64,000 nucleotides of DNA from NCBI GenBank assembly GCA_963680875.1, contig OY804589.1, positions 25,532,353 through 25,596,352 on the forward strand. Reading direction: 5' to 3'. The stretch comes from Bathymodiolus brooksi. Lineage: Eukaryota; Mollusca; Bivalvia; Mytilida; Modiolidae. The notes below the pieces were generated by a model. It was not told the origin of the DNA. It saw nothing but the letters and a program-made list of their open reading frames with translations, and did no database searches. Of the stretch, positions 1 through 15,000 are shown piece by piece; positions within the stretch are counted from its first letter, which is position 1, and each line of letters starts with the position of its first letter. Made by a program: the position numbers and the translations under genes.

Positions 1-3000
1 TTCTAGAGGTGGTTGTTGATTATCTCAGTTTTCTAGAGGTGGTTGTTGATTATCTGTTTTCTAGAGGTGGTTGTTGATTATCTCAGTTTTCTAGAGGTGG
101 TTGTTGATTATCTGTTTTCTAGAGGTGGTTGTTGATTATCTCAGTTTTCTAGAGGTGGTTGCTTAGAACCTCAGTTTGCTAGAGGTAGTCGTTGAGTATC
201 AGTTTTCTAGAGGTGATTGTTTAGAACCTCAGTTTGCTAGTCGTGGTTGTTGATTATCTCAGTTTGCTAGAGGTGGTTGCTTAGAACCTCAGTTTGCTAG
301 AGGTAGTCGTTGAGTATCTGTTTTCTAGAGGTGATTGTTTAGAACCTGTTTGCTAGAGGTGGTTGTTTAGAGCCTCAGTTTGCTAGAGGTTGTCGTTGAG
401 TGTCCCAGTTTTCTAGAGGTGGTTGTTTAGAACCTCAGAAATACTGGTCTTCAGACATTAAGCAAAAACAAATAACAAATTGACAATATGTTTTGAATAA
501 TTCATACAGTAGACATTTTAATAGCTTCTTTCTTTGTAATATTGTATAAGCATGGTGTTACAGCAATCACGTTTTCTCTCTTTATTCTCTACTTTATATA
601 CTCTATAATGTTATCGTAAAGGAGACAAAAGTTATACGTTGAATACTTGTATTGTAAACTACTTTGTTCTATAGATTGAATAACAACTGAAAACAAGTCA
701 AGAGTAACGCAATGACGTATGTTCCTTAACAACGTCCGGGTAACGTCCGTACATTTCTCAACAAATGTTATATATTGACACATTAAGATCACTGAAGACA
801 TTTCACGGGCAATTGTTCTGATCATGGTGCCAATTTCGCCAGGACGCCCTTGTTGATTATCTCAATTTTCTAGAGGTGGTCGTTTAGAACCTCAGTTTGC
901 TAGAGGTGGTTGTTGATTATCTCAGTTTTCTAGAGGTGGTTGTTGATTATCTCAGTTTTCTAGAGGTGGTTGTTGATTATCTCAGTTTTCTAGAGGTGAT
1001 CGTTTAGAACCTCAGTTTGCTAGTCGTGGTTGTTGATTATCTCAGTTTGCTAGAGGTGGTTGCGTAGAACCTCAGTTTGCTAGAGGTAGTCGTTGAGTAT
1101 CTGTTTTCTAGAGGTGATTGTTTAGAACCTGTTTGCTAGAGGTGGTTGTTTAGAACCTCAGTTTGCTAGAGGTTATCGTTGAGTGTCCCAGCTTTCTAGA
1201 GGTGGTTGCTGATTATCTGTTTTCTAGAGGTGGTCGTTTAGAACCTGTTTGCTAGAGGTGGTTGTTGATTATCTGTTTTCTAGAGGTGGTTGTTGATTAT
1301 CTCAGTTTTCTAGAGGTGGTTGTTGATTATCTCAGTTTTCTAGAGGTGGTTGTTGATTATCTCAGTTTTCTAGAGGTGGTTGTTGATTATCTGTTTTCTA
1401 GAGGTGGTTGTTGATTATCTCAGTTTTCTAGAGGTGGTTGTTGATTATCTGTTTTCTAGAGGTGGTTGTTGATTATCTCAGTTTTCTAGAGGTGGTTGCT
1501 TAGAACCTCAGTTTGCTAGAGGTAGTCGTTGAGTATCAGTTTTCTAGAGGTGATTGTTTAGAACCTCAGTTTGCTAGTCGTGGTTGTTGATTATCTCAGT
1601 TTGCTAGAGGTGGTTGCTTAGAACCTCAGTTTGCTAGAGGTGGTTGTTTAGAGCCTCAGTTTGCTAGAGGTTGTCGTTGAGTGTCCCAGTTTTCTAGAGG
1701 TGGTTGTTTAGAACCTCAGAAATACTGGTCTTCAGACATTAAGCAAAAACAAATAACAAATTGACAATATGTTTTGAATAATTCATACAGTAGACATTTT
1801 AATAGCTTCTTTCTTTGTAATATTGTATAAGCATGGTGTTACAGCAATCACGTTTTCTCTCTTTATTCTCTACTTTATATACTCTATAATGTTATCGTAA
1901 AGGAGACAAAAGTTATACGTTGAATACTTGTATTGTAAACTACTTTGTTCTATAGATTGAATAACAACTGAAAACAAGTCAAGAGTAACGCAATGACGTA
2001 TGTTCCTTAACAACGTCCGGGTAACGTCCGTACATTTCTCAACAAATGTTATATATTGACACATTAAGATCACTGAAGACATTTCACGGGCAATTGTTCT
2101 GATCATGGTGCCAATTTCGCCAGGACGCCCTTGTTGATTATCTCAATTTTCTAGAGGTGGTCGTTTAGAACCTCAGTTTGCTAGAGGTTGTCGTTGAGTG
2201 TCCCAGCTTTCTAGAGGTGGTTGCTGATTATCTGTTTTCTAGAGGTGGTCGTTTAGAACCTGTTTGCTAGAGGTGGTTGTTGATTATCTGTTTTCTAGAG
2301 GTGGTTGTTGATTATCTCAGTTTTCTAGAGGTGGTTGTTGATTATCTCAGTTTTCTAGAGGTGGTCGTTTAGAACCTCAGTTTTCTAGAGGTGGTTGTTG
2401 ATTATCTCAGTTTTCTAGAGGTGGTTGTTGATTATCTCAGTTTTCTAGAGGTGATCGTTTAGAACCTCAGTTTGCTAGTCGTGGTTGTTGATTATCTCAG
2501 TTTGCTAGAGGTGGTTGCTTAGAACCTCAGTTTGCTAGAGGTAGTCGTTGAGTATCTGTTTTCTAGAGGTGATTGTTTAGAACCTGTTTGCTAGAGGTGG
2601 TTGTTTAGAACCTCAGTTTGCTAGAGGTTATCGTTGAGTGTCCCAGCTTTCTAGAGGTGGTTGCTGATTATCTGTTTTCTAGAGGTGGTCGTTTAGAACC
2701 TGTTTGCTAGAGGTGGTTGTTGATTATCTGTTTTCTAGAGGTGGTTGTTGATTATCTCAGTTTTCTAGAGGTGGTTGTTGATTATCTCAGTTTTCTAGAG
2801 GTGGTTGTTGATTATCTCAGTTTTCTAGAGGTGGTTGTTGATTATCTGTTTTCTAGAGGTGGTTGTTGATTATCTCAGTTTTCTAGAGGTGGTTGTTGAT
2901 TATCTGTTTTCTAGAGGTGGTTGTTGATTATCTCAGTTTTCTAGAGGTGGTTGCTTAGAACCTCAGTTTGCTAGAGGTAGTCGTTGAGTATCAGTTTTCT

Positions 3001-6000
3001 AGAGGTGATTGTTTAGAACCTCAGTTTGCTAGTCGTGGTTGTTGATTATCTCAGTTTGCTAGAGGTGGTTGCTTAGAACCTCAGTTTGCTAGAGGTAGTC
3101 GTTGAGTATCTGTTTTCTAGAGGTGATTGCTTAGAACCTGTTTGCTAGAGGTGGTTGTTTAGAGCCTCAGTTTGCTAGAGGTTGTCGTTGAGTGTCCCAG
3201 TTTTCTAGAGGTGGTTGTTTAGAACCTCAGAAATACTGGTCTTCAGACATTAAGCAAAAACAAATAACAAATTGACAATATGTTTTGAATAATTCATACA
3301 GTAGACATTTTAATAGCTTCTTTCTTTGTAATATTGTATAAGCATGGTGTTACAGCAATCACGTTTTCTCTCTTTATTCTCTACTTTATATACTCTATAA
3401 TGTTATCGTAAAGGAGACAAAAGTTATACGTTGAATACTTGTATTGTAAACTACTTTGTTCTATAGATTGAATAACAACTGAAAACAAGTCAAGAGTAAC
3501 GCAATGACGTATGTTCCTTAACAACGTCCGGGTAACGTCCGTACATTTCTCAACAAATGTTATATATTGACACATTAAGATCACTGAAGACATTTCACGG
3601 GCAATTGTTCTGATCATGGTGCCAATTTCGCCAGGACGCCCTTGTTGATTATCTCAATTTTCTAGAGGTGGTCGTTTAGAACCTCAGTTTGCTAGAGGTT
3701 GTCGTTGAGTGTCCCAGCTTTCTAGAGGTGGTTGCTGATTATCTGTTTTCTAGAGGTGGTCGTTTAGAACCTGTTTGCTAGAGGTGGTTGTTGATTATCT
3801 GTTTTCTAGAGGTGGTTGTTGATTATCTCAGTTTTCTAGAGGTGGTTGTTGATTATCTCAGTTTTCTAGAGGTGGTCGTTTAGAACCTCAGTTTTCTAGA
3901 GGTGGTTGTTGATTATCTCAGTTTTCTAGAGGTGGTTGTTGATTATCTCAGTTTTCTAGAGGTGATCGTTTAGAACCTCAGTTTGCTAGTCGTGGTTGTT
4001 GATTATCTCAGTTTGCTAGAGGTGGTTGCTTAGAACCTCAGTTTGCTAGAGGTAGTCGTTGAGTATCTGTTTTCTAGAGGTGATTGTTTAGAACCTGTTT
4101 GCTAGAGGTGGTTGTTTAGAACCTCAGTTTGCTAGAGGTTATCGTTGAGTGTCCCAGCTTTCTAGAGGTGGTTGCTGATTATCTGTTTTCTAGAGGTGGT
4201 CGTTTAGAACCTGTTTGCTAGAGGTGGTTGTTGATTATCTGTTTTCTAGAGGTGGTTGTTGATTATCTCAGTTTTCTAGAGGTGGTTGTTGATTATCTCA
4301 GTTTTCTAGAGGTGGTTGTTGATTATCTCAGTTTTCTAGAGGTGGTTGTTGATTATCTGTTTTCTAGAGGTGGTTGTTGATTATCTCAGTTTTCTAGAGG
4401 TGGTTGTTGATTATCTGTTTTCTAGAGGTGGTTGTTGATTATCTCAGTTTTCTAGAGGTGGTTGCTTAGAACCTCAGTTTGCTAGAGGTAGTCGTTGAGT
4501 ATCAGTTTTCTAGAGGTGATTGTTTAGAACCTCAGTTTGCTAGTCGTGGTTGTTGATTATCTCAGTTTGCTAGAGGTGGTTGCTTAGAACCTCAGTTTGC
4601 TAGAGGTAGTCGTTGAGTATCTGTTTTCTAGAGGTGATTGTTTAGAACCTGTTTGCTAGAGGTGGTTGTTTAGAGCCTCAGTTTGCTAGAGGTTGTCGTT
4701 GAGTGTCCCAGTTTTCTAGAGGTGGTTGTTTAGAACCTCAGAAATACTGGTCTTCAGACATTAAGCAAAAACAAATAACAAATTGACAATATGTTTTGAA
4801 TAATTCATACAGTAGACATTTTAATAGCTTCTTTCTTTGTAATATTGTATAAGCATGGTGTTACAGCAATCACGTTTTCTCTCTTTATTCTCTACTTTAT
4901 ATACTCTATAATGTTATCGTAAAGGAGACAAAAGTTATACGTTGAATACTTGTATTGTAAACTACTTTGTTCTATAGATTGAATAACAACTGAAAACAAG
5001 TCAAGAGTAACGCAATGACGTATGTTCCTTAACAACGTCCGGGTAACGTCCGTACATTTCTCAACAAATGTTATATATTGACACATTAAGATCACTGAAG
5101 ACATTTCACGGGCAATTGTTCTGATCATGGTGCCAATTTCGCCAGGACGCCCTTGTTGATTATCTCAATTTTCTAGAGGTGATCGTTTAGAACCTCAGTT
5201 TGCTAGTCGTGGTTGTTGATTATCTCAGTTTGCTAGAGGTGGTTGCGTAGAACCTCAGTTTGCTAGAGGTAGTCGTTGAGTATCTGTTTTCTAGAGGTGA
5301 TTGTTTAGAACCTGTTTGCTAGAGGTGGTTGTTTAGAACCTCAGTTTGCTAGAGGTTATCGTTGAGTGTCCCAGCTTTCTAGAGGTGGTTGCTGATTATC
5401 TGTTTTCTAGAGGTGGTCGTTTAGAACCTGTTTGCTAGAGGTGGTTGTTGATTATCTGTTTTCTAGAGGTGGTTGTTGATTATCTCAGTTTTCTAGAGGT
5501 GGTTGTTGATTATCTCAGTTTTCTAGAGGTGGTTGTTGATTATCTCAGTTTTCTAGAGGTGGTTGTTGATTATCTGTTTTCTAGAGGTGGTTGTTGATTA
5601 TCTCAGTTTTCTAGAGGTGGTTGTTGATTATCTGTTTTCTAGAGGTGGTTGTTGATTATCTCAGTTTTCTAGAGGTGGTTGCTTAGAACCTCAGTTTGCT
5701 AGAGGTAGTCGTTGAGTATCAGTTTTCTAGAGGTGATTGTTTAGAACCTCAGTTTGCTAGTCGTGGTTGTTGATTATCTCAGTTTGCTAGAGGTGGTTGC
5801 TTAGAACCTCAGTTTGCTAGAGGTAGTCGTTGAGTATCTGTTTTCTAGAGGTGATTGTTTAGAACCTGTTTGCTAGAGGTGGTTGTTTAGAGCCTCAGTT
5901 TGCTAGAGGTTGTCGTTGAGTGTCCCAGTTTTCTAGAGGTGGTTGTTTAGAACCTCAGAAATACTGGTCTTCAGACATTAAGCAAAAACAAATAACAAAT

Positions 6001-9000
6001 TGACAATATGTTTTGAATAATTCATACAGTAGACATTTTAATAGCTTCTTTCTTTGTAATATTGTATAAGCATGGTGTTACAGCAATCACGTTTTCTCTC
6101 TTTATTCTCTACTTTATATACTCTATAATGTTATCGTAAAGGAGACAAAAGTTATACGTTGAATACTTGTATTGTAAACTACTTTGTTCTATAGATTGAA
6201 TAACAACTGAAAACAAGTCAAGAGTAACGCAATGACGTATGTTCCTTAACAACGTCCGGGTAACGTCCGTACATTTCTCAACAAATGTTATATATTGACA
6301 CATTAAGATCACTGAAGACATTTCACGGGCAATTGTTCTGATCATGGTGCCAATTTCGCCAGGACGCCCTTGTTGATTATCTCAATTTTCTAGAGGTGGT
6401 CGTTTAGAACCTCAGTTTGCTAGAGGTTGTCGTTGAGTGTCCCAGCTTTCTAGAGGTGGTTGCTGATTATCTGTTTTCTAGAGGTGGTCGTTTAGAACCT
6501 GTTTGCTAGAGGTGGTTGTTGATTATCTGTTTTCTAGAGGTGGTTGTTGATTATCTCAGTTTTCTAGAGGTGGTTGTTGATTATCTCAGTTTTCTAGAGG
6601 TGGTCGTTTAGAACCTCAGTTTTCTAGAGGTGGTTGTTGATTATCTCAGTTTTCTAGAGGTGGTTGTTGATTATCTCAGTTTTCTAGAGGTGGTTGTTGA
6701 TTATCTCAGTTTTCTAGAGGTGGTTGTTGATTATCTCAGTTTTCTAGAGGTGATCGTTTAGAACCTCAGTTTGCTAGTCGTGGTTGTTGATTATCTCAGT
6801 TTGCTAGAGGTGGTTGCTTAGAACCTCAGTTTGCTAGAGGTAGTCGTTGAGTATCTGTTTTCTAGAGGTGATTGTTTAGAACCTGTTTGCTAGAGGTGGT
6901 TGTTTAGAACCTCAGTTTGCTAGAGGTTATCGTTGAGTGTCCCAGCTTTCTAGAGGTGGTTGCTGATTATCTGTTTTCTAGAGGTGGTCGTTTAGAACCT
7001 GTTTGCTAGAGGTGGTTGTTGATTATCTGTTTTCTAGAGGTGGTTGTTGATTATCTCAGTTTTCTAGAGGTGGTTGTTGATTATCTCAGTTTTCTAGAGG
7101 TGGTTGTTGATTATCTGTTTTCTAGAGGTGGTTGTTGATTATCTCAGTTTTCTAGAGGTGGTTGTTGATTATCTGTTTTCTAGAGGTGGTTGTTGATTAT
7201 CTCAGTTTTCTAGAGGTGGTTGCTTAGAACCTCAGTTTGCTAGAGGTAGTCGTTGAGTATCAGTTTTCTAGAGGTGATTGTTTAGAACCTCAGTTTGCTA
7301 GTCGTGGTTGTTGATTATCTCAGTTTTCTAGAGGTGGTTGCTTAGAACCTCAGTTTGCTAGAGGTAGTCGTTGAGTATCTGTTTTCTAGAGGTGATTGTT
7401 TAGAACCTGTTTGCTAGAGGTGGTTGTTTAGAGCCTCAGTTTGCTAGAGGTTGTCGTTGAGTGTCCCAGTTTTCTAGAGGTGGTTGTTTAGAACCTCAGA
7501 AATACTGGTCTTCAGACATTAAGCAAAAACAAATAACAAATTGACAATATGTTTTGAATAATTCATACAGTAGACATTTTAATAGCTTCTTTCTTTGTAA
7601 TATTGTATAAGCATGGTGTTACAGCAATCACGTTTTCTCTCTTTATTCTCTACTTTATATACTCTATAATGTTATCGTAAAGGAGACAAAAGTTATACGT
7701 TGAATACTTGTATTGTAAACTACTTTGTTCTATAGATTGAATAACAACTGAAAACAAGTCAAGAGTAACGCAATGACGTATGTTCCTTAACAACGTCCGG
7801 GTAACGTCCGTACATTTCTCAACAAATGTTATATATTGACACATTAAGATCACTGAAGACATTTCACGGGCAATTGTTCTGATCATGGTGCCAATTTCGC
7901 CAGGACGCCCTTGTTGATTATCTCAATTTTCTAGAGGTGGTCGTTTAGAACCTCAGTTTGCTAGAGGTGGTTGTTGATTATCTCAGTTTTCTAGAGGTGG
8001 TTGTTGATTATCTCAGTTTTCTAGAGGTGGTTGTTGATTATCTCAGTTTTCTAGAGGTGATCGTTTAGAACCTCAGTTTGCTAGTCGTGGTTGTTGATTA
8101 TCTCAGTTTGCTAGAGGTGGTTGCGTAGAACCTCAGTTTGCTAGAGGTAGTCGTTGAGTATCTGTTTTCTAGAGGTGATTGTTTAGAACCTGTTTGCTAG
8201 AGGTGGTTGTTTAGAACCTCAGTTTGCTAGAGGTTATCGTTGAGTGTCCCAGCTTTCTAGAGGTGGTTGCTGATTATCTGTTTTCTAGAGGTGGTCGTTT
8301 AGAACCTGTTTGCTAGAGGTGGTTGTTGATTATCTGTTTTCTAGAGGTGGTTGTTGATTATCTCAGTTTTCTAGAGGTGGTTGTTGATTATCTCAGTTTT
8401 CTAGAGGTGGTTGTTGATTATCTCAGTTTTCTAGAGGTGGTTGTTGATTATCTGTTTTCTAGAGGTGGTTGTTGATTATCTCAGTTTTCTAGAGGTGGTT
8501 GTTGATTATCTCAGTTTTCTAGAGGTGGTTGTTGATTATCTCAGTTTTCTAGAGGTGGTTGCTTAGAACCTCAGTTTGCTAGAGGTAGTCGTTGAGTATC
8601 AGTTTTCTAGAGGTGATTGTTTAGAACCTCAGTTTGCTAGTCGTGGTTGTTGATTATCTCAGTTTGCTAGAGGTGGTTGCTTAGAACCTCAGTTTGCTAG
8701 AGGTAGTCGTTGAGTATCTGTTTTCTAGAGGTGATTGTTTAGAACCTGTTTGCTAGAGGTGGTTGTTTAGAGCCTCAGTTTGCTAGAGGTTGTCGTTGAG
8801 TGTCCCAGTTTTCTAGAGGTGGTTGTTTAGAACCTCAGAAATACTTGTCTTCAGACATTAAGCAAAAACAAATAACAAATTGACAATATGTTTTGAATAA
8901 TTCATACAGTAGACATTTTAATAGCTTCTTTCTTTGTAATATTGTATAAGCATGGTGTTACAGCAATCACGTTTTCTCTCTTTATTCTCTACTTTATATA

Positions 9001-12000
9001 CTCTATAATGTTATCGTAAAGGAGACAAAAGTTATACGTTGAATACTTGTATTGTAAACTACTTTGTTCTATAGATTGAATAACAACTGAAAACAAGTCA
9101 AGAGTAACGCAATGACGTATGTTCCTTAACAACGTCCGGGTAACGTCCGTACATTTCTCAACAAATGTTATATATTGACACATTAAGATCACTGAAGACA
9201 TTTCACGGGCAATTGTTCTGATCATGGTGCCAATTTCGCCAGGACGCCCTTGTTGATTATCTCAATTTTCTAGAGGTGGTCGTTTAGAACCTCAGTTTGC
9301 TAGAGGTTTTCGTTGAGTGTCCCAGCTTTCTAGAGGTGGTTGCTGATTATCTGTTTTCTAGAGGTGGTCGTTTAGAACCTGTTTGCTAGAGGTGGTTGTT
9401 GATTATCTGTTTTCTAGAGGTGGTTGTTGATTATCTCAGTTTTCTAGAGGTGGTTGTTGGTTATCTCAGTTTTCTAGAGGTGGTCGTTTAGAACCTCAGT
9501 TTTCTAGAGGTGGTTGTTGATTATCTCAGTTTTCTAGAGGTGGTTGTTGATTATCTCAGTTTTCTAGAGGTGGTCGTTTAGAACCTCAGTTTTCTAGAGG
9601 TGGTTGTTGATTATCTCAGTTTTCTAGAGGTGGTTGTTGATTATCTCAGTTTTCTAGAGGTGGTTGTTGATTATCTCAGTTTTCTAGAGGTGGTTGTTGA
9701 TTATCTCAGTTTTCTAGAGGTGATCGTGTAGAACCTCAGTTTGCTAGTCGTGGTTGTTGATTATCTCAGTTTGCTAGAGGTGGTTGCTTAGAACCTCAGT
9801 TTGCTAGAGGTAGTCGTTGAGTATCTGTTTTCTAGAGGTGATTGTTTAGAACCTGTTTGCTAGAGGTGGTTGTTTAGAACCTCAGTTTGCTAGAGGTTAT
9901 CGTTGAGTGTCCCAGCTTTCTAGAGGTGGTTGCTGATTATCTGTTTTCTAGAGGTGGTCGTTTAGAACCTGTTTGCTAGAGGTGGTTGTTGATTATCTGT
10001 TTTCTAGAGGTGGTTGTTGATTATCTCAGTTTTCTAGAGGTGGTTGTTGATTATCTCAGTTTTCTAGAGGTGGTTGTTGATTATCTCAGTTTTCTAGAGG
10101 TGGTTGTTGATTATCTGTTTTCTAGAGGTGGTTGTTGATTATCTCAGTTTTCTAGAGGTGGTTGTTGATTATCTGTTTTCTAGAGGTGGTTGTTGATTAT
10201 CTCAGTTTTCTAGAGGTGGTTGCTTAGAACCTCAGTTTGCTAGAGGTAGTCGTTGAGTATCAGTTTTCTAGAGGTGATTGTTTAGAACCTCAGTTTGCTA
10301 GTCGTGGTTGTTGATTATCTCAGTTTTCTAGAGGTGGTTGCTTAGAACCTCAGTTTGCTAGAGGTAGTCGTTGAGTATCTGTTTTCTAGAGGTGATTGTT
10401 TAGAACCTGTTTGCTAGAGGTGGTTGTTTAGAGCCTCAGTTTGCTAGAGGTTGTCGTTGAGTGTCCCAGTTTTCTAGAGGTGGTTGTTTAGAACCTCAGA
10501 AATACTGGTCTTCAGACATTAAGCAAAAACAAATAACAAATTGACAATATGTTTTGAATAATTCATACAGTAGACATTTTAATAGCTTCTTTCTTTGTAA
10601 TATTGTATAAGCATGGTGTTACAGCAATCACGTTTTCTCTCTTTATTCTCTACTTTATATACTCTATAATGTTATCGTAAAGGAGACAAAAGTTATACGT
10701 TGAATACTTGTATTGTAAACTACTTTGTTCTATAGATTGAATAACAACTGAAAACAAGTCAAGAGTAACGCAATGACGTATGTTCCTTAACAACGTCCGG
10801 GTAACGTCCGTACATTTCTCAACAAATGTTATATATTGACACATTAAGATCACTGAAGACATTTCACGGGCAATTGTTCTGATCATGGTGCCAATTTCGC
10901 CAGGACGCCCTTGTTGATTATCTCAATTTTCTAGAGGTGGTCGTTTAGAACCTCAGTTTGCTAGAGGTTGTCGTTGAGTGTCCCAGCTTTCTAGAGGTGG
11001 TTGCTGATTATCTGTTTTCTAGAGGTGGTCGTTTAGAACCTGTTTGCTAGAGGTGGTTGTTGATTATCTGTTTTCTAGAGGTGGTTGTTGATTATCTCAG
11101 TTTTCTAGAGGTGGTTGTTGATTATCTCAGTTTTCTAGAGGTGGTCGTTTAGAACCTCAGTTTTCTAGAGGTGGTTGTTGATTATCTCAGTTTTCTAGAG
11201 GTGGTTGTTGATTATCTCAGTTTTCTAGAGGTGATCGTTTAGAACCTCAGTTTGCTAGTCGTGGTTGTTGATTATCTCAGTTTGCTAGAGGTGGTTGCTT
11301 AGAACCTCAGTTTGCTAGAGGTAGTCGTTGAGTATCTGTTTTCTAGAGGTGATTGTTTAGAACCTGTTTGCTAGAGGTGGTTGTTTAGAACCTCAGTTTG
11401 CTAGAGGTTATCGTTGAGTGTCCCAGCTTTCTAGAGGTGGTTGCTGATTATCTGTTTTCTAGAGGTGGTCGTTTAGAACCTGTTTGCTAGAGGTGGTTGT
11501 TGATTATCTGTTTTCTAGAGGTGGTTGTTGATTATCTCAGTTTTCTAGAGGTGGTTGTTGATTATCTCAGTTTTCTAGAGGTGGTTGTTGATTATCTCAG
11601 TTTTCTAGAGGTGGTTGTTGATTATCTGTTTTCTAGAGGTGGTTGTTGATTATCTCAGTTTTCTAGAGGTGGTTGTTGATTATCTGTTTTCTAGAGGTGG
11701 TTGTTGATTATCTCAGTTTTCTAGAGGTGGTTGCTTAGAACCTCAGTTTGCTAGAGGTAGTCGTTGAGTATCAGTTTTCTAGAGGTGATTGTTTAGAACC
11801 TCAGTTTGCTAGTCGTGGTTGTTGATTATCTCAGTTTGCTAGAGGTGGTTGCTTAGAACCTCAGTTTGCTAGAGGTAGTCGTTGAGTATCTGTTTTCTAG
11901 AGGTGATTGTTTAGAACCTGTTTGCTAGAGGTGGTTGTTTAGAGCCTCAGTTTGCTAGAGGTTGTCGTTGAGTGTCCCAGTTTTCTAGAGGTGGTTGTTT

Positions 12001-15000
12001 AGAACCTCAGAAATACTTGTCTTCAGACATTAAGCAAAAACAAATAACAAATTGACAATATGTTTTGAATAATTCATACAGTAGACATTTTAATAGCTTC
12101 TTTCTTTGTAATATTGTATAAGCATGGTGTTACAGCAATCACGTTTTCTCTCTTTATTCTCTACTTTATATACTCTATAATGTTATCGTAAAGGAGACAA
12201 AAGTTATACGTTGAATACTTGTATTGTAAACTACTTTGTTCTATAGATTGAATAACAACTGAAAACAAGTCAAGAGTAACGCAATGACGTATGTTCCTTA
12301 ACAACGTCCGGGTAACGTCCGTACATTTCTCAACAAATGTTATATATTGACACATTAAGATCACTGAAGACATTTCACGGGCAATTGTTGTGATCATGGT
12401 GCCAATTTCGCCAGGACGCCCTTGTTGATTATCTCAATTTTCTAGAGGTGGTCGTTTAGAACCTCAGTTTGCTAGAGGTTTTCGTTGAGTGTCCCAGCTT
12501 TCTAGAGGTGGTTGCTGATTATCTGTTTTCTAGAGGTGGTCGTTTAGAACCTGTTTGCTAGAGGTGGTTGTTGATTATCTGTTTTCTAGAGGTGGTTGTT
12601 GATTATCTCAGTTTTCTAGAGGTGGTTGTTGATTATCTCAGTTTTCTAGAGGTGGTCGTTTAGAACCTCAGTTTTCTAGAGGTGGTTGTTGATTATCTCA
12701 GTTTTCTAGAGGTGGTTGTTGATTATCTCAGTTTTCTAGAGGTGGTTGTTGATTATCTCAGTTTTCTAGAGGTGATCGTTTAGAACCTGTTTGCTAGAGG
12801 TGGTTGTTGATTATCTGTTTTCTAGAGGTGGTTGTTGATTATCTCAGTTTTCTAGAGGTGGTTGTTGATTATCTCAGTTTTCTAGAGGTGGTTGTTGATT
12901 ATCTCAGTTTTCTAGAGGTGGTTGTTGATTATCTGTTTTCTAGAGGTGGTTGTTGATTATCTCAGTTTTCTAGAGGTGGTTGTTGATTATCTGTTTTCTA
13001 GAGGTGGTTGTTGATTATCTCAGTTTTCTAGAGGTGGTTGCTTAGAACCTCAGTTTGCTAGAGGTAGTCGTTGAGTATCAGTTTTCTAGAGGTGATTGTT
13101 TAGAACCTCAGTTTGCTAGTCGTGGTTGTTGATTATCTCAGTTTTCTAGAGGTGGTTGCTTAGAACCTCAGTTTGCTAGAGGTAGTCGTTGAGTATCTGT
13201 TTTCTAGAGGTGATTGTTTAGAACCTGTTTGCTAGAGGTGGTTGTTTAGAGCCTCAGTTTGCTAGAGGTTGTCGTTGAGTGTCCCAGTTTTCTAGAGGTG
13301 GTTGTTTAGAACCTCAGAAATACTGGTCTTCAGACATTAAGCAAAAACAAATAACAAATTGACAATATGTTTTGAATAATTCATACAGTAGACATTTTAA
13401 TAGCTTCTTTCTTTGTAATATTGTATAAGCATGGTGTTACAGCAATCACGTTTTCTCTCTTTATTCTCTACTTTATATACTCTATAATGTTATCGTAAAG
13501 GAGACAAAAGTTATACGTTGAATACTTGTATTGTAAACTACTTTGTTCTATAGATTGAATAACAACTGAAAACAAGTCAAGAGTAACGCAATGACGTATG
13601 TTCCTTAACAACGTCCGGGTAACGTCCGTACATTTCTCAACAAATGTTATATATTGACACATTAAGATCACTGAAGACATTTCACGGGCAATTGTTCTGA
13701 TCATGGTGCCAATTTCGCCAGGACGCCCTTGTTGATTATCTCAATTTTCTAGAGGTGGTCGTTTAGAACCTCAGTTTGCTAGAGGTTGTCGTTGAGTGTC
13801 CCAGCTTTCTAGAGGTGGTTGCTGATTATCTGTTTTCTAGAGGTGGTCGTTTAGAACCTGTTTGCTAGAGGTGGTTGTTGATTATCTGTTTTCTAGAGGT
13901 GGTTGTTGATTATCTCAGTTTTCTAGAGGTGGTTGTTGATTATCTCAGTTTTCTAGAGGTGGTCGTTTAGAACCTCAGTTTTCTAGAGGTGGTTGTTGAT
14001 TATCTCAGTTTTCTAGAGGTGGTTGTTGATTATCTCAGTTTTCTAGAGGTGGTTGTTGATTATCTCAGTTTTCTAGAGGTGGTTGTTGATTATCTCAGTT
14101 TTCTAGAGGTGATCGTTTAGAACCTCAGTTTGCTAGTCGTGGTTGTTGATTATCTCAGTTTGCTAGAGGTGGTTGCTTAGAACCTCAGTTTGCTAGAGGT
14201 AGTCGTTGAGTATCTGTTTTCTAGAGGTGATTGTTTAGAACCTGTTTGCTAGAGGTGGTTGTTTAGAACCTCAGTTTGCTAGAGGTTATCGTTGAGTGTC
14301 CCAGCTTTCTAGAGGTGGTTGCTGATTATCTGTTTTCTAGAGGTGGTCGTTTAGAACCTGTTTGCTAGAGGTGGTTGTTGATTATCTGTTTTCTAGAGGT
14401 GGTTGTTGATTATCTCAGTTTTCTAGAGGTGGTTGTTGATTATCTCAGTTTTCTAGAGGTGGTTGTTGATTATCTCAGTTTTCTAGAGGTGGTTGTTGAT
14501 TATCTGTTTTCTAGAGGTGGTTGTTGATTATCTCAGTTTTCTAGAGGTGGTTGTTGATTATCTGTTTTCTAGAGGTGGTTGTTGATTATCTCAGTTTTCT
14601 AGAGGTGGTTGCTTAGAACCTCAGTTTGCTAGAGGTAGTCGTTGAGTATCAGTTTTCTAGAGGTGATTGTTTAGAACCTCAGTTTGCTAGTCGTGGTTGT
14701 TGATTATCTCAGTTTGCTAGAGGTGGTTGCTTAGAACCTCAGTTTGCTAGAGGTAGTCGTTGAGTATCTGTTTTCTAGAGGTGATTGTTTAGAACCTGTT
14801 TGCTAGAGGTGGTTGTTTAGAGCCTCAGTTTGCTAGAGGTTGTCGTTGAGTGTCCCAGTTTTCTAGAGGTGGTTGTTTAGAACCTCAGAAATACTTGTCT
14901 TCAGACATTAAGCAAAAACAAATAACAAATTGACAATATGTTTTGAATAATTCATACAGTAGACATTTTAATAGCTTCTTTCTTTGTAATATTGTATAAG

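Noticed and set aside
589..825. 78-codon minus-strand ORF present in all 25 satellite inserts (extended to 92 codons at 37281-37559)
   Set aside because: The DNA is nearly identical between copies, so ORF conservation carries no information. There is no known domain, and part of the frame is also read from the unrelated flank at 41545. The longer version merely reads into the flank.
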